50,192 nucleotides of DNA, taken from the NCBI GenBank assembly GCA_028868875.1, contig JAGWTS010000004.1, positions 1 through 50,192 of the forward strand, written 5' to 3'. Of the stretch, positions 1-9,769 are shown piece after piece (the stretch's first letter is position 1; each line of letters opens with the position of its first letter). The notes beneath the pieces were generated by a model. That model was not told the DNA's origin and made no database searches. It saw only the letters and a program-made list of their open reading frames with translations. The stretch comes from Burkholderiales bacterium (GTDB lineage Bacteria > Pseudomonadota > Gammaproteobacteria > Burkholderiales > Burkholderiaceae_C). A program made the translations under genes and the position numbers.

Positions 1-1254
<1,254 letters not shown>

Positions 1255-1265
<11 letters not shown>

Positions 1266-2160
1266 CGGCGAACTCGCCGGTCTGGGTCGGCGCGGCGTCG
1301 AAGCCGTAGAAGGCGGCCAGGTGCTCCCAGGCCTCTTCGGCGGTCTCGACGAAGCGGAAGAGCTTCAGGTCGTCTACGCCGATCATGCCGGTGTCGACGA
1401 GGTGCTGGAAGTCGAGGAGCCGGTCCCAGAACGCGCGCCCGAAGAGCAGGATGGGCCGCGGCCGGCTCTTGCCGGTCTGGATCAGCGTCATCGTCTCGAA
1501 CAGCTCGTCGAGCGTGCCAAAACCGCCGGGGAAGCACACGAGCGCGATGCTGCGCATCACGAAGTGCATCTTGCGCAAGGCGAAGTAGTGGAACTGGAAG
1601 CACAGCTCCGGAGTGATGTAGGGGTTGGGCGCCTGCTCGTGCGGCAGCACGATGTTCAGGCCGATGCTCTTGCCGCCCACTTCGTGGGCGCCGCGGTTGC
1701 CGGCCTCCATGATGCCCGGGCCGCCGCCGGTGACGACGTAGATCGGCGTCTCGAGCGAGGCCGAGCGCGTCGTCACGAGGGCGGCCAGGCGCCGCGCCTC
1801 GTCGTAGTAGCGGCTCATCTCGAGCGCGGTCTCGGCGCGGCGCAAGGCCTGCGCGTCGTGGCCGGCGCGCGCCGCCTCGAGCTGGCGTTCCGCCGCGTCG
1901 GGCGGCAGCACGCGGGCGCTGCCGAAGATCACGATCGTCGACTCGATGCCTTGCTCGCGCTGGATCATCTCGGGCTTGAGCAACTCGAGCTGCATGCGCA
2001 CCGGGCGCAGATCCTCGCGCAGCAGGAAGCGGGTGTCGGTGAAGGCCAGGCTGTAGGCACTCTCGGGCCCGGCATAAGGCCCGGGTTCGCGGCGCGCGCC
2101 CGCTTCCTCCTCGGCGCTCGGAAAGTTGCGGGCGGGGAAGGGGCGGTGTCTGGGTTGCAT
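1255..2160 (-). CDS. LOG-family protein (TIGR00730-type Rossmann fold)
   Basis: LOG-family enzymes are nucleoside 5'-monophosphate phosphoribohydrolases, best known for releasing cytokinin bases; many are annotated as 'lysine decarboxylase-like' without having that activity. The 301-residue protein has both hallmark motifs: GGGPGIMEAGNRGA (from 145) and PGGFGTLDE (211-219). An N-terminal extension of about 70 residues precedes the core, which fits the longer form of the family. It lies 10 bp after moeB and overlaps the arginase start by 11 bp, so it is the middle gene of an operon. The physiological substrate here is unknown. Confidence 0.85.
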
Positions 2161-2170
2161 GGGCGGCAGC

Positions 2171-2914
2171 TTACGCGCAGACCGGGCAGCCGCCCTGGCG
2201 CTGAAGCGTGATTTCGTCCCAATGCATGCTGCGTGCGTCGAGCATCAGCAGCCGCCCGGCGAGCGAGGGACCGGCGCCGCTGAGCAGCTTGAGCGCCTCG
2301 GCCGCCTGCACGCTGCCGATGATGCCCACGAGCGGGGCGAACACGCCCATCGTCGCGCAGGCGACTTCCTCGAAGGCCGCATCGGGCGGGAACAGGCAGG
2401 CGTAGCAGGGCGCGCCGGCCTGGCGCGTGTCGTAGACCGAGACCTGGCCGTCGAAGCCGATGGCCGCGCCCGAGACCAGGGGCTTGCGGTGCCTGACGCA
2501 GGCCGCGTTGACGGCATGGCGGGTGCGGAAGTTGTCGCTGCAGTCGAGCACCACGTCGACTTCCGGCAGCAGGGCGTCGAGCCACCCGGCATCGGCGCGC
2601 CGGCACACGGGTCCGATGCGCAGTTCGGGGTTGATCGCCCGCAGGGTCTGGGCCAGCGAGTCGGCCTTGGGCTGGCCGATGCGGCTCTGGTTGTGGGCGA
2701 TCTGGCGCTGCAGGTTCGTGAGGTCGACGCGGTCGGGGTCGACCACGGTGATGCGGCCGACGCCCGCGGTGCCCAGGTACAGCGCGGCGGGCGAGCCGAG
2801 GCCACCCGCTCCGATGATCAGCGCATGGGCGTCGAGCAGGCGCTGCTGGCCCTCGATGCCGATCGCGTCGAGCAGGATGTGGCGCGAATAGCGCAGCAGT
2901 TGGTCGTCGTTCAT
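2171..2914 (-). CDS. moeB: MoeB/ThiF-family adenylyltransferase
   Basis: This E1-like enzyme adenylates the C-terminal glycine of a small sulfur-carrier protein (MoaD or ThiS) for molybdopterin or thiazole synthesis. The 247-residue reading starts at MNDDQLLRYSRHI, the usual family start; an upstream in-frame ATG at 2962 would add a low-complexity tail and is rejected. Visible features are the nucleotide-binding loop GAGGLG (35-40), the NLQRQ segment near 67-71, zinc cysteines C170/C173 and C243/C246, and C186 at the position of the family's catalytic-loop cysteine. It follows ctpA by 89 bp on the same strand and leads into the LOG gene. Confidence 0.9.
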   Translation of the reverse strand: MNDDQLLRYSRHILLDAIGIEGQQRLLDAHALIIGAGGLGSPAALYLGTAGVGRITVVDPDRVDLTNLQRQIAHNQSRIGQPKADSLAQTLRAINPELRIGPVCRRADAGWLDALLPEVDVVLDCSDNFRTRHAVNAACVRHRKPLVSGAAIGFDGQVSVYDTRQAGAPCYACLFPPDAAFEEVACATMGVFAPLVGIIGSVQAAEALKLLSGAGPSLAGRLLMLDARSMHWDEITLQRQGGCPVCA

Positions 2915-3003
2915 GCCGGGTGGGGGTGGCGCACGACCGGACCCGCCGCGAAAAGGGGGCACGCGCCGTGCGGGCGGGCCTGGTCAGCCGGATCGGCTTG
3001 CGC

Positions 3004-4443
3004 TCACTGCTTGATCGGCTCGCCCTCGGGGCCGCGCTCGTTCGCGGTCTTGCTGACGATGACCGGCGCGCCGCGCAGCTGGTTCACGGCCTGGATCAGC
3101 GGGAAGTCCTGCGCGCTGCCGAACTCGGGCAGCGGCTTGGGCGGCTCCTTGGTCTTGGCGAGCTGCTCCTCGACCTTCTCGCGCGCGTCCTCGCGCGCCT
3201 TCTCCAGGTTCGGGTCCGGCTTCTCGTCGGGACCCAGCAGGTGCTTCTGCAGGTCGGCCTCGCGCATGCGCAGCACGGCGAAGACGTTGCCCTCGGGGGT
3301 CTCGTCGAGCCAGACGTCGGGCACGATGCCCTTGGACTGGATCGAGCGCCCCGAAGGCGTGTAGTAGCGCGCCGTGGTGATCTTGAGCGCGGTGTCGGCC
3401 GAGAGCGGCCGCACCGTCTGCACCGAGCCCTTGCCGAAGGTCTGGGCGCCCATGATGGTGGCGCGCTTGTAGTCCTGCAGCGCGCCGGCGACGATCTCGC
3501 TGGCCGAGGCCGACCCTTCGTTGACCAGCACCACCAGCGGCACGGTCTTCAACGCCGCCGGCAGCTTGCGCAGCGGGTCGGCGCCGCCGCGGCGGGCGTA
3601 GTACTCGGGCGAAGCCTTGAAGCTGGCCTTCGATTCGGGGATCTGGCCGTTCGTCGTCACCACCACCGAATCGGCCGGCAAGAAGGCCGAGGCGACCGCG
3701 ACCGCGCCGTCGAGCAGGCCGCCCGGGTCGTTGCGCAGGTCGAGCACCACGCCCTTGATGTTCGGATCCTGCTTGTAGAGGTCTTCGATCTTCTTCGCGA
3801 AGTCGTCCACCGTGCGGTCCTGGAACTGGGTGATGCGGATCCAGGCGTAGCCGGGCTCGAACATCTTGGCGCGCACGCTCTGGACGTGGATCTCCTCGCG
3901 CACGATCGTGACCGGAAAGCTGCGACTCTCGCTCTTGCGGAAGACCGTGAGCACGACCTTGGTGCCGGGGTCGCCCCGCATCTTCTTGACCGCCTGGTCA
4001 ACCGTGAGGCCCTTGACGGGGGTGTCGTCGATGCGGGTGATGTAGTCGCCCGGCTTGAGGCCGGCGCGGAAGGCGGGCGAGCCTTCGATCGGCGAGACCA
4101 CCTTGACGAGGCCGTCTTCCATGCCCATCTCGATGCCGATGCCGACGAAGCGCCCGCCGGTGGCCTCGCGGAATTCCTTGAAGCTCTTCTTGTCGAAATA
4201 CTGCGAATGCGGGTCGAGCCCCGAGACCATGCCGTTGATCGCATCCGAGATCAGCTTCTTCTCGTCGACCGGATCGACGTAGTCGCTCTTGATCATGCCG
4301 AAGACGGCCGCGAACTGCTGCAGTTCTTCCAGCGGCAGCGGAGCGAGCGAATTGCGGGCATTGGCCTGCAATTGCATCGTCGTCAGCGTGCCGGCCAAGG
4401 CTCCGACGGCCAGCAATCCGACGACTTTCAGTTTGGCGCCCAT
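3004..4443 (-). CDS. ctpA: S41-family carboxy-terminal processing protease
   Basis: This periplasmic serine protease trims or degrades proteins from their C-termini. The chosen start (MGAKLKVVGLL, 4441-4443) gives 479 residues and has GGAGG about ten bases upstream; ATG at 4450-4452 is an alternative nine bases earlier. Features in order: a signal or anchor segment (about 5-22), a PDZ domain (about 95-170), and the S41 core with catalytic S313 in GSASASE and K338 in TFGKGSVQT. The C-terminal 70 residues are charged (KAREDAREKVEEQ). moeB follows on the same strand. A TATACT -10 element lies just upstream. This is the standard ctp family size. Confidence 0.93.
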   Translation of the reverse strand: MGAKLKVVGLLAVGALAGTLTTMQLQANARNSLAPLPLEELQQFAAVFGMIKSDYVDPVDEKKLISDAINGMVSGLDPHSQYFDKKSFKEFREATGGRFVGIGIEMGMEDGLVKVVSPIEGSPAFRAGLKPGDYITRIDDTPVKGLTVDQAVKKMRGDPGTKVVLTVFRKSESRSFPVTIVREEIHVQSVRAKMFEPGYAWIRITQFQDRTVDDFAKKIEDLYKQDPNIKGVVLDLRNDPGGLLDGAVAVASAFLPADSVVVTTNGQIPESKASFKASPEYYARRGGADPLRKLPAALKTVPLVVLVNEGSASASEIVAGALQDYKRATIMGAQTFGKGSVQTVRPLSADTALKITTARYYTPSGRSIQSKGIVPDVWLDETPEGNVFAVLRMREADLQKHLLGPDEKPDPNLEKAREDAREKVEEQLAKTKEPPKPLPEFGSAQDFPLIQAVNQLRGAPVIVSKTANERGPEGEPIKQ

Positions 4444-4478
4444 CTTCCACATGCCTCCGGCATACATACTCTTTCGGC

Positions 4479-4484
4479 AGTATA
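4479..4484 (-). promoter_or_regulatory. Possible -10 element for ctpA
   Basis: On the minus strand this reads TATACT, about 35 bases upstream of the ctpA start. No good -35 hexamer is visible at 16-18 bases, so the call is tentative. Confidence 0.35.
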
Positions 4485-4583
4485 GAACCGGCATCGAATG
4501 GAGCGGGTTTCGGGGTCGCAAAGATCGTGCCGCGGCGTGCGAGGCGACACGCTGCGGCGGGCGTCGCGGGCTGGCGCCGCTTT

Positions 4584-4589
4584 TATACT
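4584..4589 (+). promoter_or_regulatory. Possible -10 element for the DUF2478 gene
   Basis: TATACT on the plus strand lies 51 bases before the ATG at 4641. It matches the -10 of the divergent ctpA gene base for base. No clear -35 is seen. Confidence 0.35.
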
Positions 4590-4640
4590 GGGGTCCGACG
4601 CGCGCCGCGCCGGCGCCCACTTTTTCGGAAGTACGAGGCC

Positions 4641-5213
4641 ATGTCCCAAGACCCCGAGACCCGCGTCCACGCCGCCGCCATCCTCAAGGACGGCAGCGCC
4701 GACGTCGACGCCTTGCTCGGCGAGTTCGCCGCGCGCCAGCGTGCCGCAGGCCGGCGCGTGCGCGGGCTCGTGATGACGCGCCCGGGAACCGACCGGACCT
4801 GCGCCGCGCCCATGGTGCTGGTGGACGTCGACAGCGGCGAGCAGTTCCTGGTTTCGCAGCCGCTGGGCGGCGCCTCCGGTTCCTGCCGCGCCGATCCCCA
4901 GGGTTTCGCGCGTGCGAGCCGGGTCCTGCGCGACGCCGCCGGCCAGGCCCCCGACCTCGTCATCAGCGACCGCTTCGGCTCGCTCGAATCCGAAGGCGGC
5001 GGCTTCGCGGCCGAACTGCTGGCCTTGATGGCCGAGGGCGTTCCGGTCTTGACCGCGGTGGCCCCGGCCCATGCCGAGGCCTGGCAGCGTTTCAGCGGCG
5101 ACGCCGGGCTGCTGCCGCCGCGCGCCGAGGCCCTGGCGGCCTGGCTCGAGACGGCGCTGGGCGAGCGAGCCGCAGGCACCCCTGCTGCCGAGCAGCGCGC
5201 GCTCGCGGCCTGA
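4641..5213 (+). CDS. DUF2478 family protein
   Basis: The 190-residue protein matches the DUF2478 family in layout: a short N-terminal strand (AAILKDGSADVDALLGEFA), a GLVMTRPGTDRTC segment, then DVDSGEQFLVSQPLGGASGSCRA and a C-terminal LISDRFGSLESEGGGFAAE helix region. DUF2478 proteins are often thought of as NTPase-like and are found near molybdenum transport genes in other bacteria, but no catalytic role is established here. The start ATG has ACGAGG seven bases upstream; a longer in-frame start at 4527 would cross the promoter region. No molybdate genes adjoin it, although moeB is three genes away on the other strand. Confidence 0.75.
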   Translation: MSQDPETRVHAAAILKDGSADVDALLGEFAARQRAAGRRVRGLVMTRPGTDRTCAAPMVLVDVDSGEQFLVSQPLGGASGSCRADPQGFARASRVLRDAAGQAPDLVISDRFGSLESEGGGFAAELLALMAEGVPVLTAVAPAHAEAWQRFSGDAGLLPPRAEALAAWLETALGERAAGTPAAEQRALAA

Positions 5214-5219
5214 GGGCGC

Positions 5220-5426
5220 TCAGGCGTCGAGCCGGAACCCGACCTTCAGCGTCACCTGGAAGTGCGCGACCTTGCCGTCGGCGACGTGGCCGCGGGTCTC
5301 GACGACTTCGAACCAGTCGATGTGGCGCACCGACTTGGACGCCTTCTCGATCGCGCCCCGGATCGCGTCGTCGCTGCCCAGGGGCGACGTACCGACGATT
5401 TCGACGACCTTGTAGGTGTGACTCAT
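5220..5426 (-). CDS. Dodecin family flavin-binding protein
   Basis: Dodecins are small cytosolic proteins that form hollow dodecamers storing or buffering flavins. The 68-residue reading from ATG at 5424-5426 matches the family in size and pattern: YKVVEIVGTSPLGSDDAIRGAI at the N-terminus, the flavin-stacking tryptophan in HIDWFEVVETRG, then a final strand VAHFQVTLKVGFRL. GGAGG lies about six bases upstream. It converges tail to tail with the DUF2478 gene, leaving 6 bp between the stops. Confidence 0.93.
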   Translation of the reverse strand: MSHTYKVVEIVGTSPLGSDDAIRGAIEKASKSVRHIDWFEVVETRGHVADGKVAHFQVTLKVGFRLDA

Positions 5427-5546
5427 GATGGGCCTCCAGTGGCTGCGCCCGGTCGGGCCGTTGCACTGCCGGGTGGGGCCCAGCGTAACGCCAGGCTGCG
5501 TCCGGGTCCAGCGCCGGCGCGCGGCGACGCGCCAGCGATTCCGGCT

Positions 5547-5621
5547 TGGCCCCCCCGGCGGGAATCGAACCCACATCTGGCGCTTAGGAGGCGCCCGTTC
5601 TATCCATTGAACTACGGCGGG
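5547..5621 (-). tRNA. tRNA-Arg(CCU)
   Basis: A 75-nt cloverleaf including encoded CCA can be folded on the minus strand. The D stem is GTTC/GAAC, the anticodon stem GGCGC/GCGCC with loop CTCCTAA (anticodon CCT), the variable loop AGAT, and the T stem GTGGG/CCCGC with loop TTCGATT. The acceptor is CCCGCCG against CGGGGGG and leaves a G4-G69 mismatch, discriminator G. The anticodon reads AGG arginine codons, rare in such a GC-rich genome. No integrase or duplicated 3' end was seen beside it. Confidence 0.9.
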
Positions 5622-5708
5622 TGCAGGGGGCCGGGCGCCGGCAGGGCCGGCTCCCGAGACCGCGGGAGCAGTGATGATACCGAGGCGGATCGTTGCCGCG
5701 GTTCTCGC

Positions 5709-7012
5709 TCAGCCCCCGCCCTGGCCGCGTGCGCGCTGGACCTCGAGGCTCGAGACGGCGCCCGCTTCGTGGCCCCAGGCGCTGCGGACATAGCTCGCGA
5801 TGGCGGCGATCTCGGCGTCGCCCAGGCTCGGCCCGAACGGCGGCATGCCGAAAGGCCGCGGGTTGGTGCGCGTCGACGGGGCGAAACCGCCGTCGAGGAT
5901 GGCTTTCACGAGGTTGTCGGGCGCGGCGGCGACGACGCCGCGGTTGCCCGCCAGCGGCGGATAGGCGCCGGCCACGCCGCGGCCGTCCTTGCCGTGGCAG
6001 TCGGCACAGTGGTCGCCGTAGAGCCCCGCGCCGCGCTCGCGCTGCGCCGCATCGACCGGCTGCGGCGGTGCTTCGGGCAAGGGGCCCGGCGGCAGCGTCA
6101 TCAGGTAGGCCGCGATCGCGTGCAGGTCCGCCGGCCCCAGGTATTGGGTGCTGCGTGCCACGACCTCGGCCATCGGCCCCATCGCGCTGCCGCGCGCCGA
6201 CTCGCCGCTTTGCAGCAGGTCGGCCAGATCCTGCTGCGTCCACGGCGCCACCCCGGGCTCGCGCCCCGGGCCCAGGGGGGGCGCGTACCAGTTCCGGACC
6301 GGAATCAGCCCTCCCGGCAGCGCCGCCGCATCGGCACTCGCCCCGAGCGCATTGCGCGGCGCGTGGCAGGCCGCGCAATGGCCCAGGCCTTGCACGAGGT
6401 AGGCGCCACGCTCGACCGGGCCTGCCGTCGGCGCCCGCGCGATCGGCGCGGCCGGCCTGAAGTAGAGCGCGCGCCAGACCGCGAGCGCTGCCTGCAGCCG
6501 GTACGGAAAGCGCAGTTCGGGCGGCCGGTTCGGCGCGCGCACCGCGGGCAGGCTTTGCAGGTAGGCATACAAGGCGTCGCTGTCGGCGCGGCTGACCCGG
6601 GTGAAGCTGGGGTAGGGGAAGGCGGGGTAGAGCAGCCGTCCGTCGCGCGCGCGGCCGTTGTGCAGGGCGCGCCAGAACTCCGAGGCCGACCAGCGGCCGA
6701 GACCGGTCGCGGCGTCCGGGGTCAGATTCGGGCCGTAGACCGTGCCGAACGGGGTTTCGATCGCCCGCCCACCGGCATAGGCCGGCCCGCCGCGGCGGGT
6801 GTGGCAGGCGGCGCAGTCGCCGGCGCGCGCCAGGTAGGCACCGCGGGCCACGACTGCGGGGGTGGGGCGGGGTCGGGGGCGGCGCCGCTCGTCCTGGGTT
6901 GAACCGGCTCCTCGCCGCGCCGGTTCAGCGCCGCGACCGAGCCTGCGAGCAGGGCGGCAACGCCGGCCAGACCGGCCAGCGCCAGGGTTGCGAGGCGGGC
7001 GGCGCGTCTCAT
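5709..7012 (-). CDS. Tri-haem c-type cytochrome with an apparent -1 frameshift near its N-terminus
   Basis: From a GTG at 6851 an open frame of 380 residues carries three CXXCH haem sites at 13-17, 159-163 and 282-286, the layout of the cytochrome subunit of membrane alcohol dehydrogenases (AdhB-like). That frame has no export signal. A different frame beginning with ATG at 7010-7012 gives MRRAARLATLALAGLAGVAA, a good signal or anchor that overlaps the upstream cytochrome gene by ATGA. The two pieces join sensibly if one base is missing in the C-rich tracts around 6860-6890. The gene is therefore either disrupted or affected by a sequencing error. No dehydrogenase subunit is encoded next to it. 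Confidence 0.8.
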
Positions 7013-7707
7013 CGCAGCCCGCTCCCGCAGTCCAGCGGCAAGGGCAGCTTCGGTGCCGCCGCCGGGCGCGCGTCGGCCGGCGGGGCCTGCGCGGCGAGCC
7101 AGTTGGCGAGCGCGCTCACGTCTTGCGGGCGCAGCCGGCGCGCCACCTCGGCCATGCAATCGGGCGCGGCCGCGCGGCGCAGGCCGGTGCGCCAGCTGCC
7201 GAGCTGGGCGATCAGGTAGTCGCGCGGCAGCCCGAGCAGGCCGGGGAAGGCGGGCTGGACGCCGGTCATGCGCTCGCCGTGGCAGGCCTGGCAGGCCGGA
7301 ATGCCTTGCCGCGCGTCGCCGTGGCGCACCAGCTCGGCGCCGCGCTCGAGCCGATCGGGCGCGACCACCGCGGGCTGGGGCGCGGGGTAGGGCAGTTCGA
7401 GGGCGCCGAAGTAGGCGGCGATCTCGCGCAGGTAGTCTTCCGAGAGCGGATCGACGAGGCCGCGCATGGCGCGATTGGCGCGGCGCCCGTCCCGGAAGTT
7501 GATCAACTGGTTGAACAGATAGCCCGCCGGCTTGCCGGCGATGCGCGGAAAGTAGCCTTCGCTCGTGGCGCGCCCTTGCTTGCCGTGGCAGGCGGTGCAG
7601 GCCTGCAGGCGCTGCGCCAGGGTGTCGATCTCGGGCGGCGGGGCGGCCGTGGCGGCGCCGCAGGCGAGGAGGGCGGTGGCCGCCGCGGCCCGCAGGCGCC
7701 GGCTCAT
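7009..7707 (-). CDS. Di-haem c-type cytochrome (c4-like)
   Basis: The 232-residue protein begins with a signal peptide (MSRRLRAAAATALLACGAATA) and has two haem c sites, CTACH at 37-41 and CQACH at 139-143, each followed by the fold elements of class I cytochromes (YFPRIAGKPAGYLFNQL and PAFPGLLGLPRDYLIAQL). This pattern is that of periplasmic cytochrome c4, an electron shuttle to terminal oxidases. It ends in a proline/alanine-rich tail. Its stop overlaps the start of the tri-haem cytochrome (ATGA), so the two are co-translated and probably pass electrons to one another. Confidence 0.88.
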   Translation of the reverse strand: MSRRLRAAAATALLACGAATAAPPPEIDTLAQRLQACTACHGKQGRATSEGYFPRIAGKPAGYLFNQLINFRDGRRANRAMRGLVDPLSEDYLREIAAYFGALELPYPAPQPAVVAPDRLERGAELVRHGDARQGIPACQACHGERMTGVQPAFPGLLGLPRDYLIAQLGSWRTGLRRAAAPDCMAEVARRLRPQDVSALANWLAAQAPPADARPAAAPKLPLPLDCGSGLR

Positions 7708-7905
7708 GCGCGCCGGCAGCGGCGGGCGCAGGCGGAGGCGGTCGGCAGGGACGGATTCATCGGCTGGGGTGGCAAAGCTTCGGGGCGCGCCATTGTCCCC
7801 GACCGCCCGCGCCGCGCGTCGGCACGCCTGCCGCGTCGCGCACGAATGCGGCGCGGGGCATGGCTCGATTCGCCGCGGGGCGCGCGCTCAGGCCCCGGCG
7901 CGCGC

Positions 7906-9456
7906 TCAGGCCTTCGATCGATAGACCGCCACCGCGTCGGCCAGATGGCGCGCCTGTCCCTTCATGCTGTCGGCGGCGGCCGAGGCCTGCTCGACCAGGG
8001 CCGCGTTCTGCTGCGTCATCTGGTCGAGCTGCGAGACCGCGACGTTGACCTGGGCCAGCCCGCTGCTTTGCTCGCTCGTCGATGAGCTGATCTGCTGGAT
8101 CAGCGCCGAGACGCTGCGCACCTGCTCGACGACATCGTGCATCGTGCGCCCGGCGTCGTCGACGAGGCGGGCGCCGTCGCTGACCTTGCCGACGCTGTCG
8201 TTGATCAGCCCCTTGATCTGGCGTGCCGCCTCGGCGCTGCGTTGCGCCAGGCCGCGCACCTCGCTGGCGACGACGGCGAAGCCGCGCCCCTGTTCGCCGG
8301 CGCGCGCCGCCTCGACCGCGGCGTTGAGCGCCAGGATATTGGTCTGGAAGGCGATGCCATCGATGACGCCGATGATGTCGGCGATCTTGCGGCTCGAATC
8401 GCTGATCGCCTGCATCGTCTGCACGACCTGGCTCACCGCCTCACCGCCCGATTCCGCCGCGGCGCTGGCGCTGCCCGCGAGTTCGTTGGCCTGGCGCGCG
8501 CCCTCGGCGTTCTGCGACACGGTGGCCGTCATCTGCTCCATCGACGCCGCTGTCTGCTGCAGGCTCGCCGCAGCCTGCTCGGTGCGGGCGCTGAGGTCGC
8601 TGTTGCCCTGGGCGATCTCGCCGCTCGCCACCTGGAGTCCGCCGACCTGTTCGCCCACGTCGTCGACGAGCGCGCGCAGGTTCAGCCCGGCCTGGTTGAT
8701 CGCGCGCTGCAGCAGGCCGATTTCGTCGACGCGGTCCAGGAGCGCGGCGTGCGCCGGCTGCCCGGCCGCGACCGCCTGGGCTTGGGCCAGCAGGCGGTCG
8801 AGCGGCGCGGCGATCTGCGCCCGCAGCCAGATCCCGACCGCGGCTGCGGCCAGCGCCACCGAGCCCCCCAGTTCGGCGAGTCCGGCGCCGCGCAGCCCGC
8901 AAGCCGCGGCGGCGCCGATGCCCACGAGCGCGAGGGCGGCCACCGCGGCGTCCAGGCGCCGGCGCACCGGCATGAGTTGCAGCACCGAGGTCCAGGCCCG
9001 CAGGCCGGTGCGAACCACCAGGCCCTTGTGCAGGCGCCAGCCCCCGGCGCCGGATGCCAGGGCGCGGTACAAGCCCTCGGCCTGTGCCACCTCGGCCCGA
9101 TCGGGCTTGGTGCGGACCGACATGTAGCCCGTGACCTGTCCTGCGCGCTCGATCGGCGTCGCGTTGGCGCGTACCCAGTAATGGTCGCCGTTCTTGCGCC
9201 GGTTCTTCACGAGCGCGCTCCACGACTGGCCCGCCTTCAGCGTCGCCCACATGTCGGCGAAGGCGGCGCTCGGCATGTCGGGGTGGCGCACGATGTGGTG
9301 CGGCTGCCCCTGCAACTCATCCTTCTCGAATCCGCTCACCTGGATGAAGGCACCGTTGCAATAGGTGATCCGGCTCGTGGTATCGGTGGTCGACATCAGC
9401 GTCGCGTTGGCGTCGAACTCGTATTCACGATTCGTCACGGGTTGGTTGTTTTTCAT
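7906..9456 (-). CDS. PAS-domain methyl-accepting chemotaxis protein, Aer-like
   Basis: The 516-residue protein looks like an aerotaxis or energy-sensing receptor. Residues about 10-125 form a PAS domain of the Aer type ([20 protein letters not shown], then [10 protein letters not shown] and [11 protein letters not shown]). A hydrophobic stretch near residues 165-215 anchors it, a HAMP-like linker follows, and the C-terminal half is the MCP signalling domain with the hairpin tip [20 protein letters not shown]. The start at 9454-9456 has GAGGAAG five bases upstream. No CheR-tethering pentapeptide is seen at the C-terminus. It stands alone, with no che genes nearby. Confidence 0.92.
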   Translation of the reverse strand: MKNNQPVTNREYEFDANATLMSTTDTTSRITYCNGAFIQVSGFEKDELQGQPHHIVRHPDMPSAAFADMWATLKAGQSWSALVKNRRKNGDHYWVRANATPIERAGQVTGYMSVRTKPDRAEVAQAEGLYRALASGAGGWRLHKGLVVRTGLRAWTSVLQLMPVRRRLDAAVAALALVGIGAAAACGLRGAGLAELGGSVALAAAAVGIWLRAQIAAPLDRLLAQAQAVAAGQPAHAALLDRVDEIGLLQRAINQAGLNLRALVDDVGEQVGGLQVASGEIAQGNSDLSARTEQAAASLQQTAASMEQMTATVSQNAEGARQANELAGSASAAAESGGEAVSQVVQTMQAISDSSRKIADIIGVIDGIAFQTNILALNAAVEAARAGEQGRGFAVVASEVRGLAQRSAEAARQIKGLINDSVGKVSDGARLVDDAGRTMHDVVEQVRSVSALIQQISSSTSEQSSGLAQVNVAVSQLDQMTQQNAALVEQASAAADSMKGQARHLADAVAVYRSKA

Positions 9457-9668
9457 CGGACTTCCTCGCATCAATGAAACAGGCGGGTTGCATTTCGATC
9501 GCAAGCAGATTCGTCGCCACGAACGGCCGACGGCGCGCATCGAAAGGCGGCAGCCTTGCGGCGCGCCGCATCTCGCCAAGCTGCTGTTTCGGCAGCGCAG
9601 TCTCGAAATTCAATGATCGGCCCGCGAGGCCGCCGAGACCTGAGAAAACCGAGGCATATTCCGCCGAC

Positions 9669-9694
9669 CCATCGGCGCGTGCGAATCGAATTGA
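9669..9694 (-). promoter_or_regulatory. Possible sigma-28 (FliA) type promoter for the chemoreceptor
   Basis: The minus strand reads TCAA, 14 bases, then GCCGATGG, close to the sigma-28 pattern TAAA-N15-GCCGATAA. It is about 215 bases upstream of the chemoreceptor start. Chemoreceptors are often FliA-controlled, but the spacing is one short and the match is imperfect. Confidence 0.2.
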
Positions 9695-9725
9695 ATGATT
9701 CGACCCAAATTCATTCATCCCTGTA

Positions 9726-9747
9726 TTCGGTGAAGAGAATCACCGAA
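9726..9747 (-). terminator. Hairpin downstream of tamB
   Basis: TTCGGTGA and TCACCGAA form a perfect 8-bp stem with a 6-base loop, 23 bases past the tamB stop. There is no following T-run, so termination is a guess; it may just protect the transcript end. Confidence 0.4.
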
Positions 9748-9769
9748 ACGAGCGAATAGCGCCGCTGTT

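Larger units (their letters stand above)
9457..9769. other. 313-bp gene-free stretch between the chemoreceptor and tamB
   Basis: Small frames are open here but none has a family-like protein or good start. The half next to tamB is less GC-rich than the neighbours and holds one inverted repeat and one possible flagellar-type promoter, listed separately. It presumably contains the chemoreceptor promoter and the end of the tamB transcript. Confidence 0.6.

Noticed and set aside
5547-5621. tRNA as an integration site of a genomic island
   Set aside because: No integrase, no repeat of the tRNA end, and no change in gene style on either side.
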